Shown here piece after piece: positions 17,586-26,731 of a stretch of DNA of 64,000 nt. The stretch lies in the NCBI RefSeq assembly GCF_018122625.2, contig NZ_JAGQFT020000001.1, positions 1 to 64,000 of the forward strand. Reading direction: 5' to 3'. Source of the stretch: Coralloluteibacterium stylophorae. GTDB lineage: Bacteria > Pseudomonadota > Gammaproteobacteria > Xanthomonadales > Xanthomonadaceae. A program made the translations under genes and the position numbers. Under the pieces are notes generated by a model, which worked only from the letters and a program-made list of their open reading frames with translations, was not told the origin of the DNA and made no database searches. Position 1 is the first letter of the stretch, and each line of letters starts with the position of its first letter.

Positions 17586-18812
17586 TCAGGCGGCCTGCGC
17601 GCAGGGCTGTGCGCGACGACGCTCGAGCGACCACGCCAGGGCGAACACCAGCAGCCCGCCGAGGGCGAGCAGGGCGCCGACCCAGCCGGTCGAGTTCCAG
17701 CCGAAGCCGGCGCTGATGGTCAGTCCGCCCAGCCAGGCGCCGAGCGCGTTGGCGACGTTGAACGCCGAGTGGTTCAGCGCCGCGGCGAGCGTCTGCGCCT
17801 CCGCGGCGACGTCCATCAGCCGGATCTGCAGCGCCGGCACCAGGGCGCCGCCGGTACCGACCAGCAGCACCGTCGCCACCGCGGTCCAGGGATGCTGCGA
17901 GGTCCACACGAAGGCGCCGAGCACCAGCGCGCTCCACAGCAGCACCCCGCCGATGGTCGGCAGCAGGGCGTGGTCGGCGAGCCGGCCGCCGACGACGTTG
18001 CCCAGGATCATGCCGGCGCCGAACACCGACAGCACGAAGGGGACCAGGTGCGGCGGGACTCCGGCGGTCTCGGTCAGCGTGGGGGTGATGTAGCTGAAGA
18101 CCGCGAACATGCCGCCGAAGCCGACCGCGCCGATCGCCAGCGTCAGCCACACCTGGCCGCGGCGCAGGGCGTCGAGCTCGCGCAGCGGGTTGGCGCCGGC
18201 GCGTGCGGCCTCGAACGGGACGAAGACGCGCACCAGCACCACGGTCGCCGCCGCGATCGCGCCGACGATGGCGAAGGCGGCGCGCCAGCCCAGGCCCTGC
18301 CCGAACCAGGTCGCCAGCGGCGTGCCGACGAGCACGGCGATGGTCAGGCCCAGCATCACCCGGCCGATCGCGGCTGCGCGCCGGTTCGGCGCCACCATGC
18401 CCGCGGCGATCAGCGAGGCGACGCCGAAGTACGCCCCGTGCGGGAGCCCGGCGAGGAAGCGGAACAGCATCAGCTGGCCGTAGTCCTGCGCCAGCGCGCT
18501 GGCGAGGTTGCCCAGCGCGAACAGGGCCATCAGCACCAGCAGCACCGTGCGTCGCGGGAACGAGGCGCCGAGCACCGCCAGCACCGGCGCGCCGACCACC
18601 ACGCCGAGCGCATAGCTGCTGATCACGTGGCCGGCGGTGGGCACGCTGACCCCCAGGTCGGTGGCCACGTCGGGCAGCAGGCCCATGATCGCGAACTCGC
18701 CGGTGCCGATGCCGAAGCCGCCGACCGCGAGCGCGAACTCCGACAGGCCGGTGCGGCTGCGGTTTGAAGAAGCGTCGGCGGAGGGCTGCACGGGGGACTG
18801 CTCGCTGCTCAT
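17586..18812 (-). CDS. MFS transporter, DHA1 family (AraJ-like)
   Basis: Major facilitator with 12 predicted helices and 408 residues, of the drug:H+ antiporter-1 / sugar efflux group. The first helix carries GGFGIGTGEFAIMGLLPDVA, typical of AraJ and YdhP-like exporters, and LPHGAYFGVASLIAAGMV matches motif C. The ATG at 18812 lies only ten bases after a good -10 box (TATACT, complement of 18823-18828), so the transcript may be nearly leaderless. It is divergent from the GH13 pair, so it might export sugars, but exporters of this type more often handle drugs or arabinose-like compounds. Confidence 0.9.
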   Translation of the reverse strand: MSSEQSPVQPSADASSNRSRTGLSEFALAVGGFGIGTGEFAIMGLLPDVATDLGVSVPTAGHVISSYALGVVVGAPVLAVLGASFPRRTVLLVLMALFALGNLASALAQDYGQLMLFRFLAGLPHGAYFGVASLIAAGMVAPNRRAAAIGRVMLGLTIAVLVGTPLATWFGQGLGWRAAFAIVGAIAAATVVLVRVFVPFEAARAGANPLRELDALRRGQVWLTLAIGAVGFGGMFAVFSYITPTLTETAGVPPHLVPFVLSVFGAGMILGNVVGGRLADHALLPTIGGVLLWSALVLGAFVWTSQHPWTAVATVLLVGTGGALVPALQIRLMDVAAEAQTLAAALNHSAFNVANALGAWLGGLTISAGFGWNSTGWVGALLALGGLLVFALAWSLERRRAQPCAQAA

Positions 18813-18822
18813 GTTGCACCGC

Positions 18823-18877
18823 AGTATAAAGCGGCGGTGCCGCTGCCGGTCGCGATGCAGCGTTGCCGTCGCTGCAA
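18823..18877. promoter_or_regulatory. divergent promoter region with palindrome
   Basis: On the minus strand TATACT (complement of 18823-18828) is a likely -10 box for the MFS gene, though the -35 position is weak. Further upstream TGCAGCG-TTGCCGT-CGCTGCA (18857-18877) is a perfect inverted repeat with 7-base arms, placed between the MFS and GH13 genes as expected of a shared operator. The regulator is unknown. Confidence 0.5.
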
Positions 18878-18969
18878 CGCGGCGGCTTCCCCCGCGCTTC
18901 AATCGACGATCACTTCCTCCCACCTAGAGTGCGTAGTCGACACGCGCAACGACAGGAGACGATCCAGCG

Positions 18970-20745
18970 ATGAGCGAGAAGGCCAGGCCCTGGTGGCGCG
19001 ACACGGTGATCAACCGCCGCGCATCGATTCTCGGTCCGGCCGACAGCCGTCGGCGCAAGGGCGAATGGTGGGACAGCGCGGTCATCTACCAGATCACGCC
19101 GTGGAGCTTCCAGGACAGCGACGGCGACGGCATCGGCGACCTGCAGGGCATCATCGAGCGGCTCGACTACATCGGCTCGCTGGGCGTCGACGCGATCTGG
19201 CTGACGCCGATCTTCGACTCGCCGATGGACGACCTCGGCTATGACGTCACCGGCATGCGCCACGTCTCGCCCCTGTTCGGCAGCATGGGCGACTTCCAGC
19301 GTCTTCTCGACCTGGCCCACGGTCGGGGCCTGCGCGTGGTGCTGGACATGGTCTGGAACCACACCTCCGACCAGCACCGCTGGTTCGTCGAGAGTCGCTC
19401 GAGCCGCGACAACCCCAGGGCGGACTGGTACGTGTGGGCAGACCCCGGTCCCGACGGCGGGCCGCCGAACAACTGGCTGTCGTCCTTCTCCGGCGAATCC
19501 GGCTGGCACTGGGAGGAGGCGCGCGGACAGTACTACTTCGCCAACTTCCTCAAGAGCCAGCCCGACCTCAACTGGTTCAACGAGGAGGTGCGCGCCGCGG
19601 TGCTGGAACGCGCGAAGTTCTGGCTCGATGCCGGCATCGACGGCATGCGCCTGGACGCGGTGAACTTCTTCTGCCACGACCCGGAGCTTGCCGACAACCC
19701 GCCGCGCGACAGGCAGGGCCCGCCGCCGGACGGCATCTCGCTGGACAACCCGCTCGCCGAGCAGATGTTCACCAACAGCTTCTGCCGCCCGGAGACGCTC
19801 GAACTGCTGGCGCCGCTGCGCGAACTCGTGGACGCCTACCCTGGCGTGATGCTGCTGGGCGAGGTGATCGAGGCCGACGACTCCATCCGCACCGCGGCCG
19901 ACTACACCGCCGGCGACGACCGCCTGCACCTGGCCTACCATGGCGCGCTGCTGTTCAAGGAGCGCATGAGCGCAGGCAAGCTGCGCGAGGTGGTGCGGCG
20001 CGCGTTGGGCGCGTTCGGCGACAAAGGGGCCTGCTGGATCGTCGGCAACCACGACTTCGGCCGCCTGCATTCGCAGTGGAATGCGGCCGACGAGCATTAT
20101 CCACCGGCTTTCTACCGGATGATGGCGGCGCTGCTGCTGGTGCTGCCCGGCGCGTTCTGCCTGTGGCAGGGCGACGAGCTGGGCCTCGGCGAGGCGCGCA
20201 TCCCCGAGGACATCCCGCCGGAGAAGCTCAAGGACCCCTTCGGCAAAGCCATGTATCCGCGGCTCAACGGCCGCGACGGCTCGCGTACCCCGATGCCGTG
20301 GGACGACGGGCCGCAGTGCGGCTTCACCGCCGGCGACGCGCCGTGGCTGCCGATCCCGCAGGCGCACCGCGAGTGCAGCGTCGCCACGCAGCAGTCCAAT
20401 CCCGGGTCCATCCTCAACCATTGGCGCGCCCTGCTGCGCTGGCGCCTGACCCAACCGGCGCTGCAGATGGGTACGACCCGCGTGCTCGACCTGGGCGACG
20501 AGCTGTTCGGCCTGCTGCGCGAGGAGACCGAGCAGCGCCTGCTGGCGATCTTCAACATCTCCGAACGGCCGGTGACGGTGGACCTGCGTGCCTACGGGCC
20601 GCTGTGCCCGGCGCAGGGGCTGGGTTACGGCCAGCGCGACGTGCTCGCCGATACCCTGGAACTCGAACCCTGGGGCGTGCTGCTGGCCGATGCCGAGGTG
20701 TCGGTGCCGGACGCCCCGGGCAAGGCGGAGGCCTGCGCATCGTGA
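18970..20745 (+). CDS. GH13 alpha-glucosidase/alpha-amylase family, first copy
   Basis: Glycoside hydrolase family 13 enzyme of 591 residues, most like the alpha-glucosidases (subfamily 23-type) of Xanthomonas that hydrolyse or transfer glucose from maltose-type substrates. The catalytic triad is intact: nucleophile D229 (GMRLDAVN), acid/base E298 (LLGEV) and D362 (GNHDFGR). An N-terminal extension of about 35 residues precedes the barrel. The GRDGSRTPMPW motif is near the C-terminal end of the barrel. No signal peptide is seen, so it should be cytoplasmic. AGGAGA lies 12 bases before ATG. It overlaps the second GH13 gene by GTGA. Confidence 0.93.
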   Translation: MSEKARPWWRDTVINRRASILGPADSRRRKGEWWDSAVIYQITPWSFQDSDGDGIGDLQGIIERLDYIGSLGVDAIWLTPIFDSPMDDLGYDVTGMRHVSPLFGSMGDFQRLLDLAHGRGLRVVLDMVWNHTSDQHRWFVESRSSRDNPRADWYVWADPGPDGGPPNNWLSSFSGESGWHWEEARGQYYFANFLKSQPDLNWFNEEVRAAVLERAKFWLDAGIDGMRLDAVNFFCHDPELADNPPRDRQGPPPDGISLDNPLAEQMFTNSFCRPETLELLAPLRELVDAYPGVMLLGEVIEADDSIRTAADYTAGDDRLHLAYHGALLFKERMSAGKLREVVRRALGAFGDKGACWIVGNHDFGRLHSQWNAADEHYPPAFYRMMAALLLVLPGAFCLWQGDELGLGEARIPEDIPPEKLKDPFGKAMYPRLNGRDGSRTPMPWDDGPQCGFTAGDAPWLPIPQAHRECSVATQQSNPGSILNHWRALLRWRLTQPALQMGTTRVLDLGDELFGLLREETEQRLLAIFNISERPVTVDLRAYGPLCPAQGLGYGQRDVLADTLELEPWGVLLADAEVSVPDAPGKAEACAS

Positions 20746-22412
20746 GCGACGCATCCCTGCGCGACTGGCGCCGCGACGCCGTCATCTACCAGATCTATCC
20801 GCGCAGCTTCATGGATTCCGACGGCGACGGCGTCGGCGACCTCGGCGGCATCCGCGAGCGCCTGGGCCATGCCGCGGCGCTCGGCGCGGACGCGGTGTGG
20901 ATCAGCCCGTTCGTGCGCTCGCCGATGAAGGACTTCGGCTACGACGTCAGCGACTACTGCGACATCGAGCCGATGTTCGGCGACCTGGCCGCGTTCGACG
21001 CGCTGGTCGCCGAGGCGCATGCGCTCGGCCTCAGGGTGCTGATGGACCAGGTCTGGAACCACACCTCCGACCGGCATCCCTGGTTCGTGGAGAGCCGCCG
21101 CGACCGCAGCAATCCGAAGGCGGACTGGTACGTGTGGGCCGACCCCGCCGCCGACGGCGGCCCGCCCAACAACTGGCGCGCGACCTTCGGCGGCAGCGCC
21201 TGGCAGTTCGACGAGACCCGCCGCCAGTACTACCTGCACAACTTCCTCGAATCGCAGCCCGACCTCAACTGGTACAACCCCGAGGTGCGCGCCGCGCTGA
21301 TCGAGACCGGGCGCTTCTGGCTCGAGCGCGGCGTGGACGGCTTCCGCCTCGACGTCGTCAACTTCTACGCCCACGACCGCAGCCTCGCCGACAACCCCGC
21401 GCGCCCCGCCGACGCACCGCGGCCGGCCGGGGCGGGGCGCAGCGATCCCTATTTCGACTGGATCAACCGCGGCACCGTGTGCCGGCCGGAGACGCTGGAG
21501 CTGCTCGGCGAGCTGCGCGCGATGGCCGACGCCTATCCGGGCACGCTGCTGCTGGGCGAGATCTCCTCGGCCGAGGACGCGCTGCGCGACGCCGCCGGCT
21601 ACGTCGCCGACGGCCGCCTGCACCTCGCCTACAACGCGGCCCTGGTCAGCGACGAGCCCTTCACCGCCGCCGGCCTGCACGACCTGCTCGCGCGCAGCCT
21701 CGAGCTGTTCCCGCACAACCGGCTGTGCTGGACCTTCGGCACCCACGACTTTCCCCGTCTCAAGGGGCGCTGGGCCGCGCACGGCCGCCGCGAGGAGGCG
21801 CTGGAGCGCCGCCTGGACGCGCTGCTGGCGGCGCTCCTGGTCGGCCTCCCGGGTGCCTGCTGCATCTACCAGGGCGACGAGCTCGGCCTGCCGCAGGCCC
21901 AGCTCGCGCTGGAGGACATGCGCGATCCCTACGGCATCGCCAACTATCCGCACATCCTCGGCCGCGACGGCTGTCGCACGCCGATGCCGTGGACCGACGA
22001 GGTGCCCAACGGTGGCTTCACCAGCGCGCGCCGGCCGTGGCTGCCGATGCCGGCCGAGCACCTCGCGCTCGCGGTGTCGCGGCAGGACGCCGATCCGCAT
22101 TCGCTGCTCGCCGACTACCGGCGGATGCTGTGCTGGCGTCGCGACACGCCGGCGCTGCGCGGCGGCGAGACGACGCTCTTCGACGTGCAGGGCGAGGTGC
22201 TGGCGCTGGAGCGCGGCGACGGGCGCGGGCGGATCCTGTGCGCCTACAACTTCGGCCCGGAGCCGGCCGCGCTCGCGCTCGGCCGCCTGCACGACGCGGC
22301 GGCGTCCTACACGCTGTGCGCCGGGGTGTCGCCGGAGGTGGAGCTCGATGGCGACCGCCTGCGCCTGCCGCCATTCGGCGCTGCCTTCCTGCTCGCCCCG
22401 GAGAGCGCGTGA
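20742..22412 (+). CDS. GH13 alpha-glucosidase, second copy (GTG start)
   Basis: GH13 enzyme of 556 residues, strongly resembling the Xanthomonas alpha-glucosidase/glucosyltransferase XgtA (motifs RRDAVIYQIYPRSFMDSDGD, GRDGCRTPMPWTD). Nucleophile D204 (GFRLDVVN) and acid/base E273 (LLGEISS) are present, and the third acid D336 is kept, but the usual N of the NHD motif is threonine (T334 in GTHDFPR). Its GTG at 20742 overlaps the preceding gene's TGA by four bases, with AAGGCGGAG upstream as a ribosome site. The pair probably works on different maltose-type oligosaccharides. It ends one base before the converging YeiH gene. Confidence 0.93.
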   Translation: MSDASLRDWRRDAVIYQIYPRSFMDSDGDGVGDLGGIRERLGHAAALGADAVWISPFVRSPMKDFGYDVSDYCDIEPMFGDLAAFDALVAEAHALGLRVLMDQVWNHTSDRHPWFVESRRDRSNPKADWYVWADPAADGGPPNNWRATFGGSAWQFDETRRQYYLHNFLESQPDLNWYNPEVRAALIETGRFWLERGVDGFRLDVVNFYAHDRSLADNPARPADAPRPAGAGRSDPYFDWINRGTVCRPETLELLGELRAMADAYPGTLLLGEISSAEDALRDAAGYVADGRLHLAYNAALVSDEPFTAAGLHDLLARSLELFPHNRLCWTFGTHDFPRLKGRWAAHGRREEALERRLDALLAALLVGLPGACCIYQGDELGLPQAQLALEDMRDPYGIANYPHILGRDGCRTPMPWTDEVPNGGFTSARRPWLPMPAEHLALAVSRQDADPHSLLADYRRMLCWRRDTPALRGGETTLFDVQGEVLALERGDGRGRILCAYNFGPEPAALALGRLHDAAASYTLCAGVSPEVELDGDRLRLPPFGAAFLLAPESA

Positions 22413-23435
22413 TCAGATCTGGCCGGTGGCGAACTGCACCGCCAGGCCGCTGGCGGCCACCGCGACCCAGGTGCCCAGGCCCAGCAGGATGGGGCGGTGT
22501 CCTGCGGCCGCCATGCGGCGCAGGTCGGAGGACAGGCCGACCGCGGTCAGGCCGATCACGATCAGCACCTCGGCGAGCAGGTGGATGCCCGGCGTCCACG
22601 CCGCCGGCACCAGCCCGAGGCTGCGCAGCGCCGAGGCGGCCACGAACCACACGATGAACCACGGCACCACCCGCGACAGGCGGAAGCCCCCGCCGCCGGC
22701 GCGGCGCTGCCGCCATGCCATGACACCGGCCGCCACCAGGCAGACCGGAACGATCAGCGTGGCGCGGGTGAGCTTGACGATGGTGGCGTGGTCGCCGGCC
22801 CGGGCGCCGTAGCCGTAGGCGGCGGCCACCACCGACGAGGTGTCGTTGATCGCCGTCCCGGCCCACAGGCCGAAGCCGAGCTGCGACAGGTCGAGCAGGT
22901 GGCCGAGCGCCGGGAACAGCAGCACCGCGGCCAGGTTGAACAGGAAGATGGTCGACAGCGCGTAGGCCGTCTCGTGCTCGTCCGGGCGCAGGATCGGCGC
23001 CACCGCGGCGATCGCCGAGCCGCCGCAGATCGCGGTGCCGATGCCGATCAGCGCGACCAGCATGTTCGGCACCCGCAGCAGCCGGCCGAGCAGCAGCGCG
23101 GCGGCGAAGGCCGCGGTGGTGGTGACCAGGGTCACCGACAGCGAATCGAGCCCGGTGCGCGCCACCTGCCCGAGCCCGACGTTGAGCCCGAGCGCGACGA
23201 TCGCCCACTGCAGCACGTTGCGCGCGGCGAAGGCGATGCCCGGACGCAGGGCGGCGTTCGCCCGGCGCAGCGTGGCGACCGCGATGCCGAGCAGGATGCC
23301 GAACACCGGTCCGCCGACGAGCGGGAACAGATGGCCGAGGCCGAGCGCGACGAGCGCCACTGCCGAGGCGAGTGCCAGCCCCGGCCAGCGCGGCGGGGCA
23401 GGCGGATCGGCGGCGACGGGTGCGGAAGCGGACAT
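22413..23435 (-). CDS. yeiH: YeiH family putative sulfate exporter
   Basis: Integral membrane protein of 340 residues with about ten helices, of the YeiH/UPF0324 family. Motifs AICGGSAIAAVAPILRPDEHE and GTAINDTSSVVAAAYGYG are family signatures. In E. coli and relatives this family is controlled by the LysR protein YeiE and has been linked to sulfite/sulfate metabolism; function here is inferred. It is divergent from a LysR gene of matching type. I chose ATG at 23435; an in-frame GTG at 23456 would add seven residues. Confidence 0.9.
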   Translation of the reverse strand: MSASAPVAADPPAPPRWPGLALASAVALVALGLGHLFPLVGGPVFGILLGIAVATLRRANAALRPGIAFAARNVLQWAIVALGLNVGLGQVARTGLDSLSVTLVTTTAAFAAALLLGRLLRVPNMLVALIGIGTAICGGSAIAAVAPILRPDEHETAYALSTIFLFNLAAVLLFPALGHLLDLSQLGFGLWAGTAINDTSSVVAAAYGYGARAGDHATIVKLTRATLIVPVCLVAAGVMAWRQRRAGGGGFRLSRVVPWFIVWFVAASALRSLGLVPAAWTPGIHLLAEVLIVIGLTAVGLSSDLRRMAAAGHRPILLGLGTWVAVAASGLAVQFATGQI

Positions 23436-23477
23436 GACGGACCGGCGTGGAGACACGCGGAAGATCCTAGGTGCCGC

Positions 23478-23519
23478 ATCCCGATAAGTCGCTTTGAAAT
23501 GGCTTAGTCGATGAATAAG
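23478..23519. promoter_or_regulatory. LysR-type divergent control region
   Basis: The short gap between the YeiH and LysR genes is unusually AT-rich for this genome and contains TAAG-N14-CTTA (23484-23505) followed by another AATAAG. An interrupted dyad of this kind next to a LysR gene is a reasonable binding site and promoter region for both directions. Inferred. Confidence 0.5.
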
Positions 23520-23527
23520 ATCGGCTG

Positions 23528-24472
23528 ATGATCGCGATCACCCCGCGCCAGCTCGAGGTGTTCGTCGCGGTGGCGCGCGGCGGCAGCGTGCGCGCCGGGG
23601 CGGAGCAGCTGCACCTGACCCAGCCGGCGGCGAGCATGGCCCTGGCCGAGCTCGAGCGCCTGCTCGCTGCACCGCTGTTCGACCGCGAGCGCGGGCGACT
23701 GCGGCTCAACGCGCGCGGGCGCGAGCTGCTGCCGCTGGCGCAGGAGGTCCTGGAACGCATGCAGGAGCTGGTGCGACGCGCCGGCGACCGCCCGGCGACC
23801 CTCGCCGGCACGCTGCGCCTGGGCACGAGCAACACCGTCGGCAACTATCGTATCGGTGAACTGCTCGGCGCCTTCGCCGCCGCGCATCCGCAGGTGGCGC
23901 TGCAGCTCCGGGTCGGCAACACCGACGCCATCGCCGCCGCGGTGCTCGCGCACGAGCTCGACCTCGGCTGCGTGGAGGGCCCGGTGTCGCATCCCGAACT
24001 CGAGCTGCGGCCCTGGCGCGACGACGCGCTGGTCGTCTGCGCGGCGGTGGCGCATCCGCTGGCGCGGCGGCGACGGCTGCGCGCGGAGCTGTTCGCCGAC
24101 GCGCGCTGGATCGTACGCGAGCCGGGCTCGGCCACCCGCATCCAGGCCGAACGCGCGCTGGCGCAGTTGCCGCCGGGGAAGATCGCGATGGAGCTCGACC
24201 AGGTCGAGGCGATCAAGCAGGCGGTCGCCGCCGGACTCGGCATCGCCTGCCTGCCGGCGGTGGCGGTGGCCGATGCGGTCCGGGTCGGACGGCTCGCGGT
24301 GCTGCCGACGCCCTTCCTCGACCTGCGCCGGCGCCTGTGGCTGATCCTGCATCGCACGCGCTACCGTGGCGGGCTGATCGAGGCGTTCCTGGCGTCGCTG
24401 GCGCCGGGGGCGGAGGAGGCATCGGTCGCGGGATCGCCCCGGCGGCCGTCATCCGGAAAGGAGCAGCGATGA
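23528..24472 (+). CDS. LysR family transcription regulator (YeiE-like)
   Basis: LysR-type regulator of 314 residues. The N-terminal winged helix begins ITPRQLEVFVAVARGGSV and has the typical LTQPAASMALAELERLL recognition region; the effector domain starts near residue 95 (GTLRLGTSNTVGNYRIGELL). It sits back to back with a YeiH exporter gene, the YeiE-YeiH arrangement of enterobacteria, so it should activate that gene. Its TGA overlaps the ATG of the following MHS permease (ATGA at 24469-24472), so it also travels with that transporter. The last 25 residues are proline/charge-rich and not conserved. Confidence 0.92.
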   Translation: MIAITPRQLEVFVAVARGGSVRAGAEQLHLTQPAASMALAELERLLAAPLFDRERGRLRLNARGRELLPLAQEVLERMQELVRRAGDRPATLAGTLRLGTSNTVGNYRIGELLGAFAAAHPQVALQLRVGNTDAIAAAVLAHELDLGCVEGPVSHPELELRPWRDDALVVCAAVAHPLARRRRLRAELFADARWIVREPGSATRIQAERALAQLPPGKIAMELDQVEAIKQAVAAGLGIACLPAVAVADAVRVGRLAVLPTPFLDLRRRLWLILHRTRYRGGLIEAFLASLAPGAEEASVAGSPRRPSSGKEQR

Positions 24473-25797
24473 GCAAGCAGCCCGGCGTGGCCGGCAACGT
24501 GGTACGGGGGTCGCTCGGCAACCTGATCGAGTGGTACGACTGGTATGCCTATTCGGCCTTCGCGGTCTACTTCGCGAGGTCGTTCTTCGCGGAGGACGAT
24601 TCCTCGCGCCTGCTGGAGACCTTCGCGGTGTTCAGCGTCGGCTTCCTGATGCGGCCGATCGGCGGCTGGTTCTTCGGCCGCTTCGCCGACCGCCACGGCC
24701 GCCGCGCCGCGCTGACCCTCAGCGTGCTGATGATGGGCGCGGGCTCGCTGATCATCACCTTCGCGCCGACCTACGCCTCGATCGGCATCGGCGCACCGGT
24801 GCTGCTGGTCCTGGCGCGCCTGTTGCAGGGCCTGTCGGTGGGCGGCGAGTACGGCACCTCGGCGACCTATCTCTCGGAGGTCGCCACGCCCTCGCGGCGC
24901 GGCTTCTATTCGAGCTTCCAGTACGTGACCCTGATCGCCGGCCAGCTCCTCGCCCTCGGCCTGCAGATCGCGCTGCAGCAGGTGCTCGACGAGGCGCAGA
25001 TGAGCGCCTGGGGCTGGCGCATCGCCTTCGCCGTCGGCGCGGTGGGCGCGCTCACGGTGCTGTGGCTGCGCCGCGGCATGGCCGAGAGCAAGCCGCAGGC
25101 GACGGTCGACACGCTGACCGACCGCCGCGGCCGCACGCTTCGCGACGGCTCGCTCGCGCTGCTGTTCCGCTATCCGCGGGCCTTCTTCATGGTGCTGGGG
25201 CTGACCCTTGGCGGCACCGTCGCCTTCTACACCTACACCACCTACATGCAGCAGTTCATGGTCAACACCGTCGGCTTCGCCAAGCCCGACGTGGCGGTGG
25301 TCAACTTCCTCGCGCTGCTGGTGTTCATCGTGCTGCAGCCGCTCTACGGCGCGCTGTCGGACCGCATCGGGCGCAAGCCGCTGCTGGTGTTCTTCGGCAT
25401 CGCCGGGACCCTCGGCACGGTGCCGATCCTGGGCACGCTCGCCGGAACGCAGTCGCTGCTGGCCGCCTTCGCGCTGATGCTGGCGGCGCTGGTGATCGTC
25501 GCCGGCTACACCTCGATCAACGCCATCGTGAAGGCCGAGCTGTTCCCCTCGAACGTGCGCGCGCTCGGCGTGGGCCTGCCGTACGCGATCGCCAATGCGG
25601 TATTCGGCGGCACCGCGCCGACGGTGGCGCTGTGGCTCAAGCGCATCGGCCACGAATCCTGGTTCTTCTGGTACGTCACCGCCTGCATCGCGGTCTCGCT
25701 GCTGGTCTACCTGTTCGGCTTCCGCAACCGCGCCGAGACGCACCTGGACCGCGACTTCGGCCACGCCTTCGCGCGGCGTCCGGCGCCCGTGGAGTAA
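24469..25797 (+). CDS. MFS transporter, metabolite:H+ symporter family (KgtP-like)
   Basis: Twelve-helix permease of 442 residues in the metabolite:H+ symporter family, which includes the alpha-ketoglutarate carrier KgtP and proline/betaine ProP. Typical motifs are GSLGNLIEWYDWYAYSAFA in helix 1, GWFFGRFADRHGRRAAL in loop 2-3 and LSVGGEYGTSATYLSE in helix 5. It probably imports a carboxylate with protons; the substrate is not readable. A strong AAAGGAG site lies inside the end of the coupled LysR gene. Confidence 0.92.
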   Translation: MSKQPGVAGNVVRGSLGNLIEWYDWYAYSAFAVYFARSFFAEDDSSRLLETFAVFSVGFLMRPIGGWFFGRFADRHGRRAALTLSVLMMGAGSLIITFAPTYASIGIGAPVLLVLARLLQGLSVGGEYGTSATYLSEVATPSRRGFYSSFQYVTLIAGQLLALGLQIALQQVLDEAQMSAWGWRIAFAVGAVGALTVLWLRRGMAESKPQATVDTLTDRRGRTLRDGSLALLFRYPRAFFMVLGLTLGGTVAFYTYTTYMQQFMVNTVGFAKPDVAVVNFLALLVFIVLQPLYGALSDRIGRKPLLVFFGIAGTLGTVPILGTLAGTQSLLAAFALMLAALVIVAGYTSINAIVKAELFPSNVRALGVGLPYAIANAVFGGTAPTVALWLKRIGHESWFFWYVTACIAVSLLVYLFGFRNRAETHLDRDFGHAFARRPAPVE

Positions 25798-25836
25798 GCC
25801 CCCGGACTCCGCACCCCCGGTTCCGTCACCTGGCCT

Positions 25837-25868
25837 TGGAGCCGCTCCGCCCAGCATGGGCGGCTCCA
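25837..25868 (+). terminator. terminator-like hairpin
   Basis: TGGAGC and CGCCCA pair with TGGGCG and GCTCCA (25837-25868), with a small bulge, 40 bases after the MHS permease stop. No T-run follows, so it is at most a weak intrinsic terminator. Confidence 0.4.
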
Positions 25869-25918
25869 GCGTCGGCCGAGCGCGGGCGCGTCGTAGCAAC
25901 AGCCAGGAGGACAGGCTC

Positions 25919-26686
25919 ATGCGGTTCAACGACAAGGTGGTGATCGTCACCGGCGCGGCGTCCGGCATCGGCAGGGCGACCGCGGAGCGCTTTTCCGCCG
26001 AGGGCGCCAGGGTGGTGCTGGCGGACATCGACGCCGGCGCCCTCGAGGAGGTCGCCAAGGGGCTGCCGGCGGAGCGCACGCTCGCCCGCACCACGGACGT
26101 ATCGAAGCAGGAGGACGTCGAGGCGCTGGTCGGGGCCGCGGTCGAGCGCTTCGGCCGGCTCGACGTGATCCACAACAACGCCGGGATCCTGGTGGAGGGC
26201 ACGATCGCCGATACCAGCGCCGCCGACTGGCATCGCGCGATGGCGACCAATGTCGACGGCATGTTCTTCGGCGCCAAGGCCGCGCTGCCGCACCTGCGCA
26301 GGAGCAGGGGCTGCATCGTCAACACGGCCTCGGTGTCGGGGCTCGGCGGCGATGTCGGCATGGCCGCCTACAACGCCAACAAGGGCGCGATCGTGAACCT
26401 CACCCGCGCGATGGCGATCGACCACGGCCGTGAGGGCGTGCGCGTCAACGCGGTGGCGCCATCGCTCACCCGGACCGGGATGACCACCGACATCGTCTCC
26501 GACGCGAAGACGGTCGACGCCTTCACCGACCGCATCCCGATGAACCGCTACGGCGAGCCGGAGGACGTGGCGAAGGTGGTGCTGTTCCTGGCCAGCGACG
26601 ATGCCGGCTTCGTCAACGGCGCGATCGTCCCGGTCGACGGTGGCCTGAGCGCGGCCAACGGGCAGCCGCTGTACGAGACCGAGTGA
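25919..26686 (+). CDS. short-chain dehydrogenase/reductase
   Basis: Classical SDR of 255 residues with TGAASGIG near residue 12, NNAG near residue 87, the TASVSG serine region, YNANK as active-site Tyr/Lys and the closing VPVDGG. The likely activity is NAD(P)-dependent oxidation or reduction of an alcohol/ketone; the substrate is unknown. A strong CAGGAGGA site lies 6-8 bases before ATG. It stands alone between the MHS permease and the converging Rieske/FAD reductase gene. Confidence 0.92.
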   Translation: MRFNDKVVIVTGAASGIGRATAERFSAEGARVVLADIDAGALEEVAKGLPAERTLARTTDVSKQEDVEALVGAAVERFGRLDVIHNNAGILVEGTIADTSAADWHRAMATNVDGMFFGAKAALPHLRRSRGCIVNTASVSGLGGDVGMAAYNANKGAIVNLTRAMAIDHGREGVRVNAVAPSLTRTGMTTDIVSDAKTVDAFTDRIPMNRYGEPEDVAKVVLFLASDDAGFVNGAIVPVDGGLSAANGQPLYETE

Positions 26687-26731
26687 GGCGGCTCGGGCGG
26701 CGCGGCGCGTGCATCGACGCGCCGCGGCCGC

